Source: Actinomycetospora cinnamomea
GTDB lineage: Bacteria > Actinomycetota > Actinomycetes > Mycobacteriales > Pseudonocardiaceae
Length of the DNA stretch: 64,000 nt
Assembly (NCBI RefSeq): GCF_003096675.1
Contig: NZ_QEKW01000014.1
Location: forward strand, 1 to 64,000
Direction of reading: 5' to 3'
The notes beneath the pieces were generated by a model that did not search any database, was not told the DNA's origin, and saw nothing but the letters and a program-made list of their open reading frames with translations. How positions within the stretch are numbered: position 1 is the stretch's first letter; each line of letters starts with the position of its first letter. A program made the position numbers and the translations under genes. Shown piece by piece: positions 6,853 to 15,226 of this stretch.

Positions 6853-8235
6853 TCAGGACGAGGCCGGCCGCGCCGCCCTCTCGGGCCGGCCGAAGCCGGC
6901 GTCGGCGCTCAGGTCCCGGTCGCGGGTCTCGCGGTAGGTCAGGACCGCGACCAGCGTCAGCACCGAGCTCGCGGCGACGTAGGCCGCGATCGCGTAGCCG
7001 GTGCCGAAGGCCGAGAGCAGGGCCACCGAGATGACCGGTGCGAGCCCGCCGGCGGCCACGGAGGCCAGCTGGTAGCCGATCGACACCCCGGAGTAGCGGA
7101 CCTTGGTGCCGAACAGCTCGGACAGGAAGGCCGCCTGGGGCCCGTACATGGCGCCGTGCAGGACGAGCCCGACGACGACCGCGAGGGCGGTGAGGGCGAA
7201 GCTCTCGGTGTTGAGCAGGGCGAAGAACGCGAACGCCCACACGCCGACCCCCGCGGCGCCGAACACGTAGACCGGCCGGCGTCCCACCCGGTCGGAGACC
7301 GCACCCCAGAGCGGGATCGTCACCACGTGCACCGCGGCACCGATGAGGACCGCGCCGAGCACGAACGACGACGGCAGGCCGAACTGCTGGGTCATGTAGG
7401 TCGAGATGACGATGGTGAAGATGTAGTAGGAGACGTTCTCGGCGAAACGCGCACCCATCGCCGTGACGACCTCGCGGGGGTAGCGGCGGAACACCTCGAG
7501 GATCGGCATGCTCTCCTTCGCGGCCGACCCGCCGGCCCGCTCCGCGGCCGCCGCGGCCGCGCGCTCCTGGGCCTGGCGGAACACCGGGGACTCCTCGACC
7601 GAGAGCCGCACGTAGAGCCCGATGCCGATGAGGATCGCGGAGAGCAGGAACGGGATGCGCCAGCCCCAGGACTGGAACGCCGCCTCGGACTGCACGACGG
7701 CCAGCAGCGCGAGCAGGCCGTTGGCCAGCAACTGCCCGGCGGGCGCCCCGGCCTGTGGCCAGCTCGCCCAGAACCCGCGGCGCTTCGGGTCGCCGTGCTC
7801 GGAGACGATGAGCACCGCCCCGCCCCACTCGCCGCCGAGCGCGAAGCCCTGGATCAGGCGCAGCAGGATCAGGATCAGCGGCGCCGCGACGCCGATGGTC
7901 GCGTAGCCCGGGATCAGGCCGATGAGGAACGTCGAGACGCCCATCATCATCAGGCTGACGACGAGGAGCTTCTTGCGGCCGATCTTGTCGCCGTAGTGGC
8001 CGAAGACCAACCCGCCCAGCGGGCGGGCGATGAAGCCGATGGCGAAGGTGCCGAAGGACAGCAGGGTGCCCGCGACCGGATCGGCGTCGGGGAAGAACAC
8101 GGCCGGGAAGACGATCGCCGCGGCGACCCCGTAGAGGAAGAAGTCGTACCACTCGACGGTGGTGCCGAGCATGCTCGCGGCGACCACTTTGATGATCGGA
8201 GTGCGGGAGGGAGCCGGAGACGGCGACGCGCTCAT
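6853..8235 (-). CDS. MFS transporter, metabolite:H+ symporter (MHS) type
   Basis: A 460-residue, 12-helix major facilitator. The N-terminus (VAASMLGTTVEWYDFFLYG) and the loop 2-3 motif GHYGDKIGRKK are signatures of the MHS subfamily (ShiA/ProP/KgtP-like), which imports organic acids, osmolytes or shikimate-like compounds with protons. AGGLAP and GYAIAAYV segments complete the last helices. It lies upstream (by transcription) of hairpin family A and downstream of the PLP enzyme gene, separated by about 90 bases. Given the sulfur-related genes upstream, import of an organosulfur or sulfonate-like substrate is possible, but specificity is not readable from sequence. Confidence 0.85.
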   Translation of the reverse strand: MSASPSPAPSRTPIIKVVAASMLGTTVEWYDFFLYGVAAAIVFPAVFFPDADPVAGTLLSFGTFAIGFIARPLGGLVFGHYGDKIGRKKLLVVSLMMMGVSTFLIGLIPGYATIGVAAPLILILLRLIQGFALGGEWGGAVLIVSEHGDPKRRGFWASWPQAGAPAGQLLANGLLALLAVVQSEAAFQSWGWRIPFLLSAILIGIGLYVRLSVEESPVFRQAQERAAAAAAERAGGSAAKESMPILEVFRRYPREVVTAMGARFAENVSYYIFTIVISTYMTQQFGLPSSFVLGAVLIGAAVHVVTIPLWGAVSDRVGRRPVYVFGAAGVGVWAFAFFALLNTESFALTALAVVVGLVLHGAMYGPQAAFLSELFGTKVRYSGVSIGYQLASVAAGGLAPVISVALLSAFGTGYAIAAYVAASSVLTLVAVLTYRETRDRDLSADAGFGRPERAARPASS

Positions 8236-8326
8236 GAGCGGGAACCGTAGGCGCCCGGATCGTCCCGTACATCACGCGAACCAGACATTCGTCCACCTGG
8301 CGCTGGCCGAACCGACGTCCGCACGA

Positions 8327-9529
8327 TCACCCGCGCACCGTGGCCAACGCCGCCCCGAGGTCGGCGACGAGGTCGTCGGGGTCCTCGAGGCCCACGGAGA
8401 GGCGCAGGTGCCCGTAGCGGCGGAACTCCGCGGGCCAGCGCGCCGCGCGGGCCCCGGACGTCCCCACGTGCACGATGAGACTCTCGTCGTGGCCCAGCGA
8501 GACCGCCGAGGTGACGACACGCAGATCGGCGACGAACCGGTTCTGCAGGTCGGCGTCGCCGTCGAGCGCGAACGCCATCATCCAGCCGTACCCCCGCCCG
8601 CCGAGGAGCCGCGTCGCGAGCTCGTGCTGCGGATGGTCCGGGAGGCCGGGGTAGGCGACGTAGGCGACCTCCGGCCGGTCGGCGAGGAACTCCGCCACCC
8701 GCTGCGCCGAGGCGAGGTGCTGGCGCAGGCGCAGCGGCAGGGTGATGGCGCCGCGGCCGATGAGCCAGGCGTTGAACGGCGACACCACGCCGCCCACGTC
8801 GACCATCGCCTCGGCGCGGATCGCGTCCACGTGCTCGCGCGCGCCGACCACCACGCCGCCCATCGCGTCGCCGTGGCCGTTGATGACCTTGGTCAGCGAG
8901 TGCACGACGAGGTCGGCGCCGTCGGCCAGCGGCCGGTAGAGCGGCGGCGGGGTGAACGTCGAGTCGACGCTGAGCAGCGCGTCCCCGGCGTGGGCGATCC
9001 CCGCGATCGCGGCGACGTCGCACACCCGGGTCGTCGGGTTGGCGATGACCTCGGTGTGCACCAGACGGGTGTTCGGGCGCATCGCCGCTCGGACGGCCTC
9101 GGGGTCGCTCGTGTCGACGAACGTGGCCTCGACGCCGTAGCGCGCGGGCAGGATGTCGGCGAAGAGCCGCCAGGACGCCTCGTAGGTGACGTCCGAGACG
9201 ACGGCGTGGTCGCCGGAGCGCAGGAACGTGAAGAACACCGCGTGCAGGGCGGCGACGCCGGTCGCGAGCACGACCGCGTCCTCGCCCTGCTCGAGGTGCG
9301 CGAGCTTCTCCTGCAGCGCGCGCTGGTTGGCCCCGGTGTTGCGGGTGTACAGCGGCACGTCGAACCCCGACCACGACAGCTCCGAGGGGTCCTCGGGCAG
9401 CGCGTAGGAGTTCGCCATCACCAGCGGCGTGCGGATCGCCCCGCTGCCGGCGTCCACGTGATTGCCGGCGTGCACCGCCTGCGTCGCGAAGCCCAACGAG
9501 TCGGGACGTTCCTTGTCGGGGCGTGTCAC
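8327..9529 (-). CDS. PLP-dependent Cys/Met metabolism enzyme (cystathionine gamma-synthase/lyase family)
   Basis: A 400-residue fold-type I PLP enzyme. The Schiff-base lysine is in VVHSLTKVINGHGD (Lys214), the cofactor-ring aspartate in LLSVDSTFTPPP (Asp189), and the N-terminal YTRNTGANQRALQEKLAHLE region holds the phosphate-binding YxR of the neighbouring subunit. The C-terminus ends HLRLSVGLEDPDDLVADL, the standard family ending. Members include cystathionine gamma-synthase, gamma/beta-lyases, O-acetylhomoserine sulfhydrylase and methionine gamma-lyase, which cannot be told apart safely here. Being followed by the MFS gene and preceded by two flavin monooxygenases and the sulfate operon, it probably helps to incorporate or recycle sulfur. 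Confidence 0.85.
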   Translation of the reverse strand: MTRPDKERPDSLGFATQAVHAGNHVDAGSGAIRTPLVMANSYALPEDPSELSWSGFDVPLYTRNTGANQRALQEKLAHLEQGEDAVVLATGVAALHAVFFTFLRSGDHAVVSDVTYEASWRLFADILPARYGVEATFVDTSDPEAVRAAMRPNTRLVHTEVIANPTTRVCDVAAIAGIAHAGDALLSVDSTFTPPPLYRPLADGADLVVHSLTKVINGHGDAMGGVVVGAREHVDAIRAEAMVDVGGVVSPFNAWLIGRGAITLPLRLRQHLASAQRVAEFLADRPEVAYVAYPGLPDHPQHELATRLLGGRGYGWMMAFALDGDADLQNRFVADLRVVTSAVSLGHDESLIVHVGTSGARAARWPAEFRRYGHLRLSVGLEDPDDLVADLGAALATVRG

Positions 9530-9545
9530 GAGAGCCTCCGGCCAT

Positions 9546-9585
9546 GTGAGCGATCTGGGCCGTCATCACGACCCATGTCACTCAC
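9546..9585. terminator. Imperfect hairpin overlapping the stop of the monooxygenase gene
   Basis: Fourteen-base arms (9546-9559 and 9572-9585) pair at 11 positions around a 12-base loop. The TGA of the gene ending at 9578 lies inside the right arm. The sequence CATGTGAGCGAT at 9543-9554 is identical to the start of palindrome family B copy 1. It may separate this transcript from the downstream PLP gene. Confidence 0.35.
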
Positions 9586-10966
9586 GAGCCGCAGGCACGA
9601 CGGTGGTGGGGGAGGGGCGCAGCCCGAGGTGCTCGCGCAGCGTCGTGCCCGTGTACTCGGTGCGGAACGAGCCCTTCTCCTGCAGCAGCGGCACCACCTT
9701 GTCGGCGAACTCGTCCAACCCGCCCGGCGTGATGTGGGGGACGAGGACGAAGCCGTCCGAGGCGTCGGACTGCACGAAGTGGTCGATCGTGTCGGCCACC
9801 CGCTGCGGGGTGCCGACGAACGTGTGCCGGCCGTTCTTCCGGATCACGACCTCGCGCAGCGACAGCCCCTCCCGTTCGCCGAGCTCGCGCCACTCCCGGG
9901 CGACCGCGACCGGGTCCTTGTACTGCCGCACGCTCGCGCGGCCCTTCGAGATGTGCCCGCCGGAGTCGACGTCGTCGGAGGTGCGCGGGTCGAACGACGG
10001 CACCGGGCCGTCGGGGTCGACGTCGGAGAGGTCGCGGTTCCACACCTGCTCGGCGAAGGCGATCGCCGTGGCCGGCCCTACCTGCTGGTACTGCACCTGC
10101 CGGGCGTTCTCGGCCGCCTCGTCCTCGGTGTCACCGAGCACGAACGTGGCCGCCGGCAGGATCTTCAGGTCCTCGTGGCGACGACCGTGCTGGGCCAGCC
10201 GGGCCTTGACGTCGGCGTAGAACTGCCGCCCGGCATCGAACTCGGCGTGCCGGGTGAAGATCGCGTCGGCGCTGGCGGCGGCGAACTCGCGGCCCTCCTC
10301 GGAGTCGCCGGCCTGAAGGATCACCGGGTGGCCCTGCGGGCTGCGCGGCGTGGGGAAGCGCCCGGCGATGTCGAACTGGTCGGAACGGTAGGTGAACCGG
10401 CCCGCCCGGTCGGCGCTGCCGTGGCGGACGAACCGCCCGGCGTCGGCGTCGGCGAGCACCTCGTCGGCGTCCCACGTGTCCCACAGCGCCTTGGCGGCGT
10501 CGAGGAACTCCTCGGCGCGCAGGTAGCGCTTGTCCTTGGGCAGGTAGCCGCCGCGGCGGAAGTTCTCGCCGGTGAACTCGTCCCAGCTCGTGACCACGTT
10601 CCACGCGGCGCGGCCGCCGGAGAGGTGGTCCAGCGTCGCCAGCTTGCGGGCGACGTCGAGCGGTTCGTTGAACGTGGAGTTCACCGTGCCGGCCAGGCCG
10701 ATGCGTTCGGTCACGGCGGCCATGGCCATGAGGATCGAGACGTTGTCGGGGCGCCCGACCACGTCGAGGTCGTAGATCCGGCCGCCCTGCTCGCGCAGCC
10801 GCAGTCCCTCGGCGAGGAAGAGGAAGTCGAACTTCGCCCGCTCCGCGGTCCGCGCGAAGTGGCGGAACGACGCGAACGCGATGTGGCTGCCGGCCGCCGG
10901 ATCGCTCCACACGGTGGTGTTGTTGACGCCGGGGAAGTGCGCCGCGAGGTGGATCTGCTTCGGCAT
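9578..10966 (-). CDS. LLM-class flavin monooxygenase (NtaA/SnaA/DszA family)
   Basis: A 462-residue luciferase-like (beta/alpha)8 monooxygenase. The opening HLAAHFPGVNNTTVWSDP, the FDFLFLAEGLRLRE strand and SGGRAAWNVVTSWDEFTGENF are close to the nitrilotriacetate/dibenzothiophene-sulfone monooxygenase subfamily. The end (GTTLREHLGLRP) is also typical. These two-component enzymes use FMNH2 from a separate reductase to cleave C-N or C-S bonds, and many release sulfite from sulfonates or sulfones. The ATG at 10966 has AGGAGG at an ideal distance. The second monooxygenase gene ends only 8 bases upstream, so the two are cotranscribed. No flavin reductase gene is adjacent. Confidence 0.88.
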   Translation of the reverse strand: MPKQIHLAAHFPGVNNTTVWSDPAAGSHIAFASFRHFARTAERAKFDFLFLAEGLRLREQGGRIYDLDVVGRPDNVSILMAMAAVTERIGLAGTVNSTFNEPLDVARKLATLDHLSGGRAAWNVVTSWDEFTGENFRRGGYLPKDKRYLRAEEFLDAAKALWDTWDADEVLADADAGRFVRHGSADRAGRFTYRSDQFDIAGRFPTPRSPQGHPVILQAGDSEEGREFAAASADAIFTRHAEFDAGRQFYADVKARLAQHGRRHEDLKILPAATFVLGDTEDEAAENARQVQYQQVGPATAIAFAEQVWNRDLSDVDPDGPVPSFDPRTSDDVDSGGHISKGRASVRQYKDPVAVAREWRELGEREGLSLREVVIRKNGRHTFVGTPQRVADTIDHFVQSDASDGFVLVPHITPGGLDEFADKVVPLLQEKGSFRTEYTGTTLREHLGLRPSPTTVVPAARE

Positions 10967-10974
10967 CGGTCCTC

Positions 10975-12165
10975 CTAGACCTGCGCGTACCGGTCGGCGG
11001 GACGCTCGAGCCCCAGCAGGCCCCGCAGCGTGTCGGCCTCGTAGGCGGTGCGGTGCAGGCCGCGGCGCTGCAGTTCGGGAACGAGCTCGCCGGTGACGCG
11101 GGGCAGGTCGTGGGCGGTGACCGCGGGGCGCAGGCGGGCGCCGGTGAGCCCGGCGTCGTGCCACCCGGCGAGGACGTCGGCGACCTCGGCGGCGGTGCCG
11201 ACCAGGATGCGGGCGTCGCTGCGCAGCCCTGGTCCTCCTGCGCCGTCGGACTCGTCGAGGCGGCGCAGGCGGTCGTGGGCGGCGCCGGCGGTGTCGTCGA
11301 GCACGACGAGCAGGTCACCGAACACGTGCAGCGGCGCCCCGCGCTCGACGCCGCCCTCGGCCTCGCGGACCTGCGCGAGGATCGACGCGGCGTCCCCGGT
11401 GGGCCCGTGGCGTCCGGTGCCGTCGGGGGTCACGAACACGACGTCGGCGCTGCGTGCGGCGAGCCGGTAGGCGGTGTCGACGTGCGCGAGCGCCGTCACC
11501 ACCGGCTGGCCCTGGGGCGGCCGCGGCGTGATCGACGGGCCGCGCACCGAGAAGTGGGGGCCCTCGAAGTCGATGTAGTGCAGCTTCTCCCGGTCGATGA
11601 AGCGCCCGGTGGCGGCGTCGCGGATCTCCGCGTCGTCCTCCCACGAGTCCCACAGGCGCCGCTGGACCTCGACGTGGTCGGCGGCCTCGTCGAACAGCGA
11701 CTCGCGCGTCTCCGCGTCGGGGTCGCGGCGGCCGAACAGCGCGTACTCCGCGGGGTCGCTCGACACCTTCACGCGGACGCCGGCGCGGCCCGAGGTCACC
11801 CAGTCGAGCGTGGCGATCTGGGTGGCGACGTGGAACGGCTCGGTGTGCGTCGCGACGATGGTCGGCACCAGCCCGATGTGCTCGGTCAGGGGGCCCACCC
11901 GCAGCGCGGTGAGGACGGCGTCGACACGGCCCTGCACGTGGTCGGGACGCTCGTCGGGCAGCGCGAACGCGTCCTCGAACGTCACGAGGTCGAGCAGCCC
12001 GGCCTCGGCCTCGCGGACCTGGTCGACCCAGAACCCGGCGGTGAACAGCTCGTCGGCACGGGCGCCGGGTTCACGCCACGACGCGGGGTGCCAGCCGGTG
12101 CCGTCGAGGGCGACCGCGAGGTGGAAGGGCGGCCGTGTCATCGGCCGTGTCATCGGCGCTGTCAT
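10975..12165 (-). CDS. LLM-class flavin-dependent oxidoreductase
   Basis: A 396-residue paralog-like luciferase-fold enzyme. FHLAVALDGTGWHPASWRE begins the barrel; DLVTFEDAF, TSGRAGVRVKVSSDPAEY and PQGQPVVTALAHVDTAYRLAAR are family segments, and it ends with LVPELQRRGLHRTAYE and LRGLLGLERP. The ATG at 12165 overlaps the TGA of the GNAT gene (ATGA) and has GGGAG upstream. The first codons contain a tandem 12-base repeat encoding MTAPMTRPMTRP, so two later ATGs (12153, 12141) are alternatives. The overlap with the GNAT gene and the 8-base gap to the next monooxygenase make a three-gene operon, probably for scavenging organosulfur compounds. Confidence 0.85.
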   Translation of the reverse strand: MTAPMTRPMTRPPFHLAVALDGTGWHPASWREPGARADELFTAGFWVDQVREAEAGLLDLVTFEDAFALPDERPDHVQGRVDAVLTALRVGPLTEHIGLVPTIVATHTEPFHVATQIATLDWVTSGRAGVRVKVSSDPAEYALFGRRDPDAETRESLFDEAADHVEVQRRLWDSWEDDAEIRDAATGRFIDREKLHYIDFEGPHFSVRGPSITPRPPQGQPVVTALAHVDTAYRLAARSADVVFVTPDGTGRHGPTGDAASILAQVREAEGGVERGAPLHVFGDLLVVLDDTAGAAHDRLRRLDESDGAGGPGLRSDARILVGTAAEVADVLAGWHDAGLTGARLRPAVTAHDLPRVTGELVPELQRRGLHRTAYEADTLRGLLGLERPADRYAQV

Positions 12166-12872
12166 CGTGCTCCCTGTCTGCTCAGGTGCGGGCCTCCGAC
12201 GTCGCTCGGGACCGTCAGCGCGACGAAGTCGGGGCGGGCGCGCAGCCGGAACCCGAGCTGCTCGTAGAGCCGGATCGCGGCCGTGTTGTCGGCCGCGGCG
12301 TGCAGGAACGGGACCTCCCCGCGCGCCCGGATGCCGGCGGCCACGGCGAGGACGAGCCGTGTCGCCAGCCCCCGGCCACGGTGGGCCCTGTCGGTGCACA
12401 CCGCGCTGATCTCGGTATACCCCGGCGGGTCGAGACGCTCACCGGCCATGGCGACGAGCTCCCCGTCCACGACCACGCCGAGGTAGGTGCCCAGGGCGCT
12501 CGTGCGCGGGCCGAACGGCCCCGGACGAGTCCGCCTCACGAGCTCGCGCATCGCGGGGACGTCGGCGGGGCCGAGGCGCACCAGGTCGGGGTCGGCGCGG
12601 CCCGAGACGTCGTCGCCCACCATCTGGACACCGGCCAGCCGGAGTCCCACCGCGAGGGTGAGCGGCTCGAGCGGCGAGAACGCGGGGATCACCGCGCGCC
12701 CGTCGCCGACCAGCGCGGCGACGTCGTCCCACTCGGCCGGGGCGCGCGGCGCCGCGATGAACGGCGCGACGTCGGGCTCGTAGCGCACCGCGTCGCCGTG
12801 GGCCTCCGCGAGGTGCGCGTGCGGGCCGAGGAGGGCGGCGCGGACCGGGTCGTCGAGCGGGTGCGCACTCAT
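12162..12872 (-). CDS. GNAT-family N-acetyltransferase
   Basis: A 236-residue protein. The C-terminal half is a GNAT fold: TYLGVVVDGELVAMAGERL, then the acetyl-CoA motif A region EISAVCTDRAHRGRGLATRL (RGRGLA) and NTAAIRLYEQLGFR of motif B. The N-terminal 110 residues form a family-specific domain seen in FR47-like members. It probably acetylates a small amine or an amino acid derivative. It heads the operon with the two flavin monooxygenases, overlapping the next start by ATGA. It is divergent from the cupin gene at 13073, with a 200-base promoter region between. Confidence 0.85.
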   Translation of the reverse strand: MSAHPLDDPVRAALLGPHAHLAEAHGDAVRYEPDVAPFIAAPRAPAEWDDVAALVGDGRAVIPAFSPLEPLTLAVGLRLAGVQMVGDDVSGRADPDLVRLGPADVPAMRELVRRTRPGPFGPRTSALGTYLGVVVDGELVAMAGERLDPPGYTEISAVCTDRAHRGRGLATRLVLAVAAGIRARGEVPFLHAAADNTAAIRLYEQLGFRLRARPDFVALTVPSDVGGPHLSRQGAR

Positions 12873-13072
12873 CGGCGGCCCTTCGGGCGCGTGGTCACGA
12901 CGGGCGGCACGTCCGGCACAACCGAGGTGCCCCCGGACCCATTCCGCCGACCGGTGCCCGGGTGGACCTGGAGGCCGTGCTCGCGCCGGTCCGGGTCTTT
13001 CGGCGGTGTCCGGTGTCGGGCCGACCGGCGACCATGGGCGAGCCGACCACCCCGTCACGCCCGAGGACGACC

Positions 13073-13456
13073 ATGCAGAAGCTCTCGCTCGACGCCGAGG
13101 CCCGCCAGCAGCTCAGTGCCGCCCGCGGAAGCTCGGCCGCCCGCGCCGCCCGCACGGTCATGGGCGGCCACGGCAACGTCATGCGCCAGACGGTGATCGC
13201 GCTGCTGGCCGGTCGTGAGCTGGCCGACCACGTCAATCCCGGTGAGGCGACCCTGGTCGTGCTGCACGGTCGGGTGCGGCTCGTGTCGGAGAAGGACGCC
13301 TGGGACGGCCGTCGGGGCGACCTGATCGTCGTCCCCGACGGCCGGCACCGGCTGGAGGCGGTGGAGGACGCGGTCGTCCTGCTCACCGTGGCCAAGCTCG
13401 CCGACCGGTCGGACCACGCGGGCGTCGCGAGTGCCTCGAGGCCCGCCCGGAGCTGA
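13073..13456 (+). CDS. Cupin-domain protein
   Basis: A 127-residue single-domain cupin from ATG 13073, preceded by GAGGACGACC. The beta-barrel core is visible: RELADHVNPGEATLVVLHGRVRL corresponds to cupin motif 1 with only part of the histidine cluster, and GDLIVVPDGRHRLEAVEDAVVLL to motif 2. The reduced metal ligands (one His in each motif) suggest a regulatory or stress-linked cupin rather than a clear dioxygenase. A conserved N-terminal QKLSLDAEARQQLSAARGSSAARAARTVMGG segment is typical of actinobacterial cupins that respond to stress. It is divergent from the GNAT operon; no partner gene follows. Confidence 0.7.
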   Translation: MQKLSLDAEARQQLSAARGSSAARAARTVMGGHGNVMRQTVIALLAGRELADHVNPGEATLVVLHGRVRLVSEKDAWDGRRGDLIVVPDGRHRLEAVEDAVVLLTVAKLADRSDHAGVASASRPARS

Positions 13457-13559
13457 CGCGTCACCGGCTCGGGCCCGGCTCCCCGACGAGAAGGGCCGCC
13501 CGACGGCGGGCGTCACGACGGCCCCGGGACCGGCCGGCCGCCGGGTGCCCGGCCGGGGC

Positions 13560-13700
13560 ACGGGGCCCGCGCCGCCGAGGACCTCGCGCAGTGCCGGTGG
13601 GCGGGGTGACCGGCATCCGGCCGCGCCGGCGGAGCTCGGGGACGACCAGCTCCGCGACCTGCTCGCGCGTCGAGGTGGATGCGGCGCGCCACGAGAGCCC
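13560..13700 (-). pseudogene. Remnant of a third LLM-class monooxygenase (C-terminus)
   Basis: On the minus strand one frame reads REQVAELVVPELRRRGR and, after a frameshift, another reads LREVLGG. Together they reproduce the end of the NtaA/SnaA-type enzymes encoded nearby (compare LVPELQRRGLHRTAYE and GTTLREHLGL in the two intact genes). Upstream of this stretch the similarity stops at palindrome family B copy 2. I infer a lost third monooxygenase with at least one frameshift and a large 5' deletion. A profile search of all three frames would settle it. Confidence 0.5.
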
Positions 13701-13711
13701 TCCCGTCCAGC

Positions 13712-13753
13712 CGTGCGCGATCTTCGGAGCTATAGCTCGAAAGATCACGCACG
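13712..13753. repeat. Long palindrome, family B copy 2
   Basis: Twenty-one-base arms (13712-13732 and 13733-13753) meet at a central TATA and pair with only a few mismatches. It shares the framework GTG.GCGAT.TTC ... GCT.TAGC ... ATC.CGCAC with copy 1 at 2641-2686. It is located at the edge of the monooxygenase remnant, about 220 bases behind cysN. Confidence 0.6.
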
Positions 13754-13840
13754 TGGGGACGTCGTTGCGGTGATCGGAGCCGGAGCGAGGGACGCCCCGG
13801 CTGCGTGGCACGCAGCGGGGGCGCCCCTCGCTGCCCCCCG

Positions 13841-13902
13841 TGTCGGCTCGCCGCCCCGCAATGTCGGCTCGCCGCCCCGCAATGTCGGCTCGCTGCCCCG
13901 AA
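13841..13902. repeat. 21-bp tandem repeat, about three copies
   Basis: Units at 13841-13861 and 13862-13882 are identical, starting TGTCGGCTCGCCGCC. A third at 13883-13902 has one substitution and one deletion, and a degenerate fourth continues to about 13922. The array ends 14 bases before the cysN stop codon region at 13937, so it lies in the 3' untranslated part of the sulfate operon. There are no unique spacers, so it is not a CRISPR. Confidence 0.8.
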
Positions 13903-13936
13903 TTGGCTCGCTGCACCGCGTGTCGGCGCAGCCGCC

Positions 13937-15226
13937 TCAGGTCTCGTCCAGCGTCTCCCGCGGCCGCGCCACCAGTGGCCGGCCGACCAGACCCGCCGCG
14001 AGGGTGTCCCCGGCCTGCGGGTCGACGAGGAGGAACGAGCCCGTGGCGGCGATCGCGTCGTAGGGGTCGAGCGGCAACGGCTCGGACACCACGAGGGACG
14101 CCTGGCCCATGTCGTTGATCGCCAGCTCGCCGGGGTCCTCGTCGAGCGTGAGGGTCTCGGTGTCCAGCCGGTGGGTGACCGCCCCGACGATCGCCTGCAC
14201 CGTGCGCGTGCCGTGCCGGAGCAGCAGGCGGGCGCCCGGACGCAGCGGCTTCTCGTGCAGCCAGGCCAGGGTGGCGTCGAACTCGCTGACCGGTTCGGGG
14301 CTGCCCGGCGCGGCGAGCAGGGCGCCGCGGGCGATCCCGAGGTCGTCGGTCAGCCGCAGCACGACGCTCTGCCCGACGTGCGCGGCCTCCAGTTCCCCGT
14401 CGAAAGTGTCGATGCCCTCGACGCGGGTGCGCTGGCCCTCGGGCAGGACCTCGACCTCCTCGCCGACGCGCACCGTGCCCGCCGCCACCAGCCCGGCGTA
14501 GCCGCGGTAGTCGGGGTGGGCCTCGGTGCGGGGCCGCACGACGTACTGCACGGGGAAGCGGAACGGGGCGTCGTGGTCGGGGCCGTCGACCGGCACCGAC
14601 TCGAGGTGGTCGAGCAGCGTCGGCCCCTCGAACCAGGGGGTGTTGCCCGAACGCAGGACGACGTTGTCGCCGTGGCGTGCCGACACCGGGATCGTGACGA
14701 CGGCGTCCTCGGCGTAGCCCAACGCCTCGGTGAGCCCGGTGAACTCCTTGGCGATACGCGCGTAGGTGTTCTCGTCGAAGTCGACGAGGTCCATCTTGTT
14801 GACCGCGAGCACCAGCCGGGGCACCCGCAGCAGGCCCATCACGGCGACGTGACGCCGGGTCTGCTCGACGACGCCGTGGCGGGCGTCGACCAGCAGCACG
14901 GCCAGCGACGCGGTGGACGCCCCGGTGACCGTGTTGCGGGTGTACTGCACGTGGCCCGGGGTGTCGGCCAGGACGAACGAGCGCGTGGGCGTGGCGAAGT
15001 AGCGGTAGGCGACGTCGATCGTGATGCCCTGCTCGCGCTCCGAGCGCAGGCCGTCGACCAGCAGCGACAGGTCGGGTTCGGCCGACCCGCCGCGCGCGCT
15101 CGCCCTCTCGACGGCCTCCATCTGGTCGGCGAGCACCGACTTGGTGTCGTAGAGCAGCCGTCCGACCAGCGTGGACTTGCCGTCGTCGACGGACCCCGCG
15201 GTCGCGAGCCTGAGCAGATCCGGCAT
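13937..15226 (-). CDS. cysN: Sulfate adenylyltransferase subunit 1 (GTPase)
   Basis: A 429-residue GTP-binding subunit of ATP sulfurylase. The P-loop GSVDDGKST is at about residues 11-19, with DTPGHVQY (G3) and NKMD (G4) following, then two beta-barrel domains as in EF-Tu. With CysD it makes adenosine 5'-phosphosulfate (APS) from sulfate and ATP, driven by GTP hydrolysis. The usual length of CysN alone is 420-470; there is no C-terminal APS kinase (CysC) domain as in many mycobacterial CysNC fusions. It is the last gene of the operon, and its ATG overlaps the cysD stop by one base (TGATG). Confidence 0.95.
   Translation of the reverse strand: MPDLLRLATAGSVDDGKSTLVGRLLYDTKSVLADQMEAVERASARGGSAEPDLSLLVDGLRSEREQGITIDVAYRYFATPTRSFVLADTPGHVQYTRNTVTGASTASLAVLLVDARHGVVEQTRRHVAVMGLLRVPRLVLAVNKMDLVDFDENTYARIAKEFTGLTEALGYAEDAVVTIPVSARHGDNVVLRSGNTPWFEGPTLLDHLESVPVDGPDHDAPFRFPVQYVVRPRTEAHPDYRGYAGLVAAGTVRVGEEVEVLPEGQRTRVEGIDTFDGELEAAHVGQSVVLRLTDDLGIARGALLAAPGSPEPVSEFDATLAWLHEKPLRPGARLLLRHGTRTVQAIVGAVTHRLDTETLTLDEDPGELAINDMGQASLVVSEPLPLDPYDAIAATGSFLLVDPQAGDTLAAGLVGRPLVARPRETLDET

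Larger units (their letters stand above)
13457..13936. other. 480-base gap: gene remnant, palindrome and tandem repeat
   Basis: No intact gene can be supported here. The stretch holds a decayed monooxygenase C-terminus (13560-13700, minus strand), palindrome family B copy 2 (13712-13753) and a 21-bp tandem repeat (13841-13902) immediately behind cysN. The combination suggests a site where an older gene was broken and repeats accumulated between the cupin gene and the sulfate operon. Confidence 0.6.

Noticed and set aside
13841..13902. Possible CRISPR array
   Set aside because: Units are directly adjacent with no unique spacers, only about three copies, and no cas genes are present.
13937..15226. 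CysN-CysC bifunctional enzyme as in M. tuberculosis
   Set aside because: The protein ends at 429 residues after the beta-barrel domains; no APS kinase P-loop follows.
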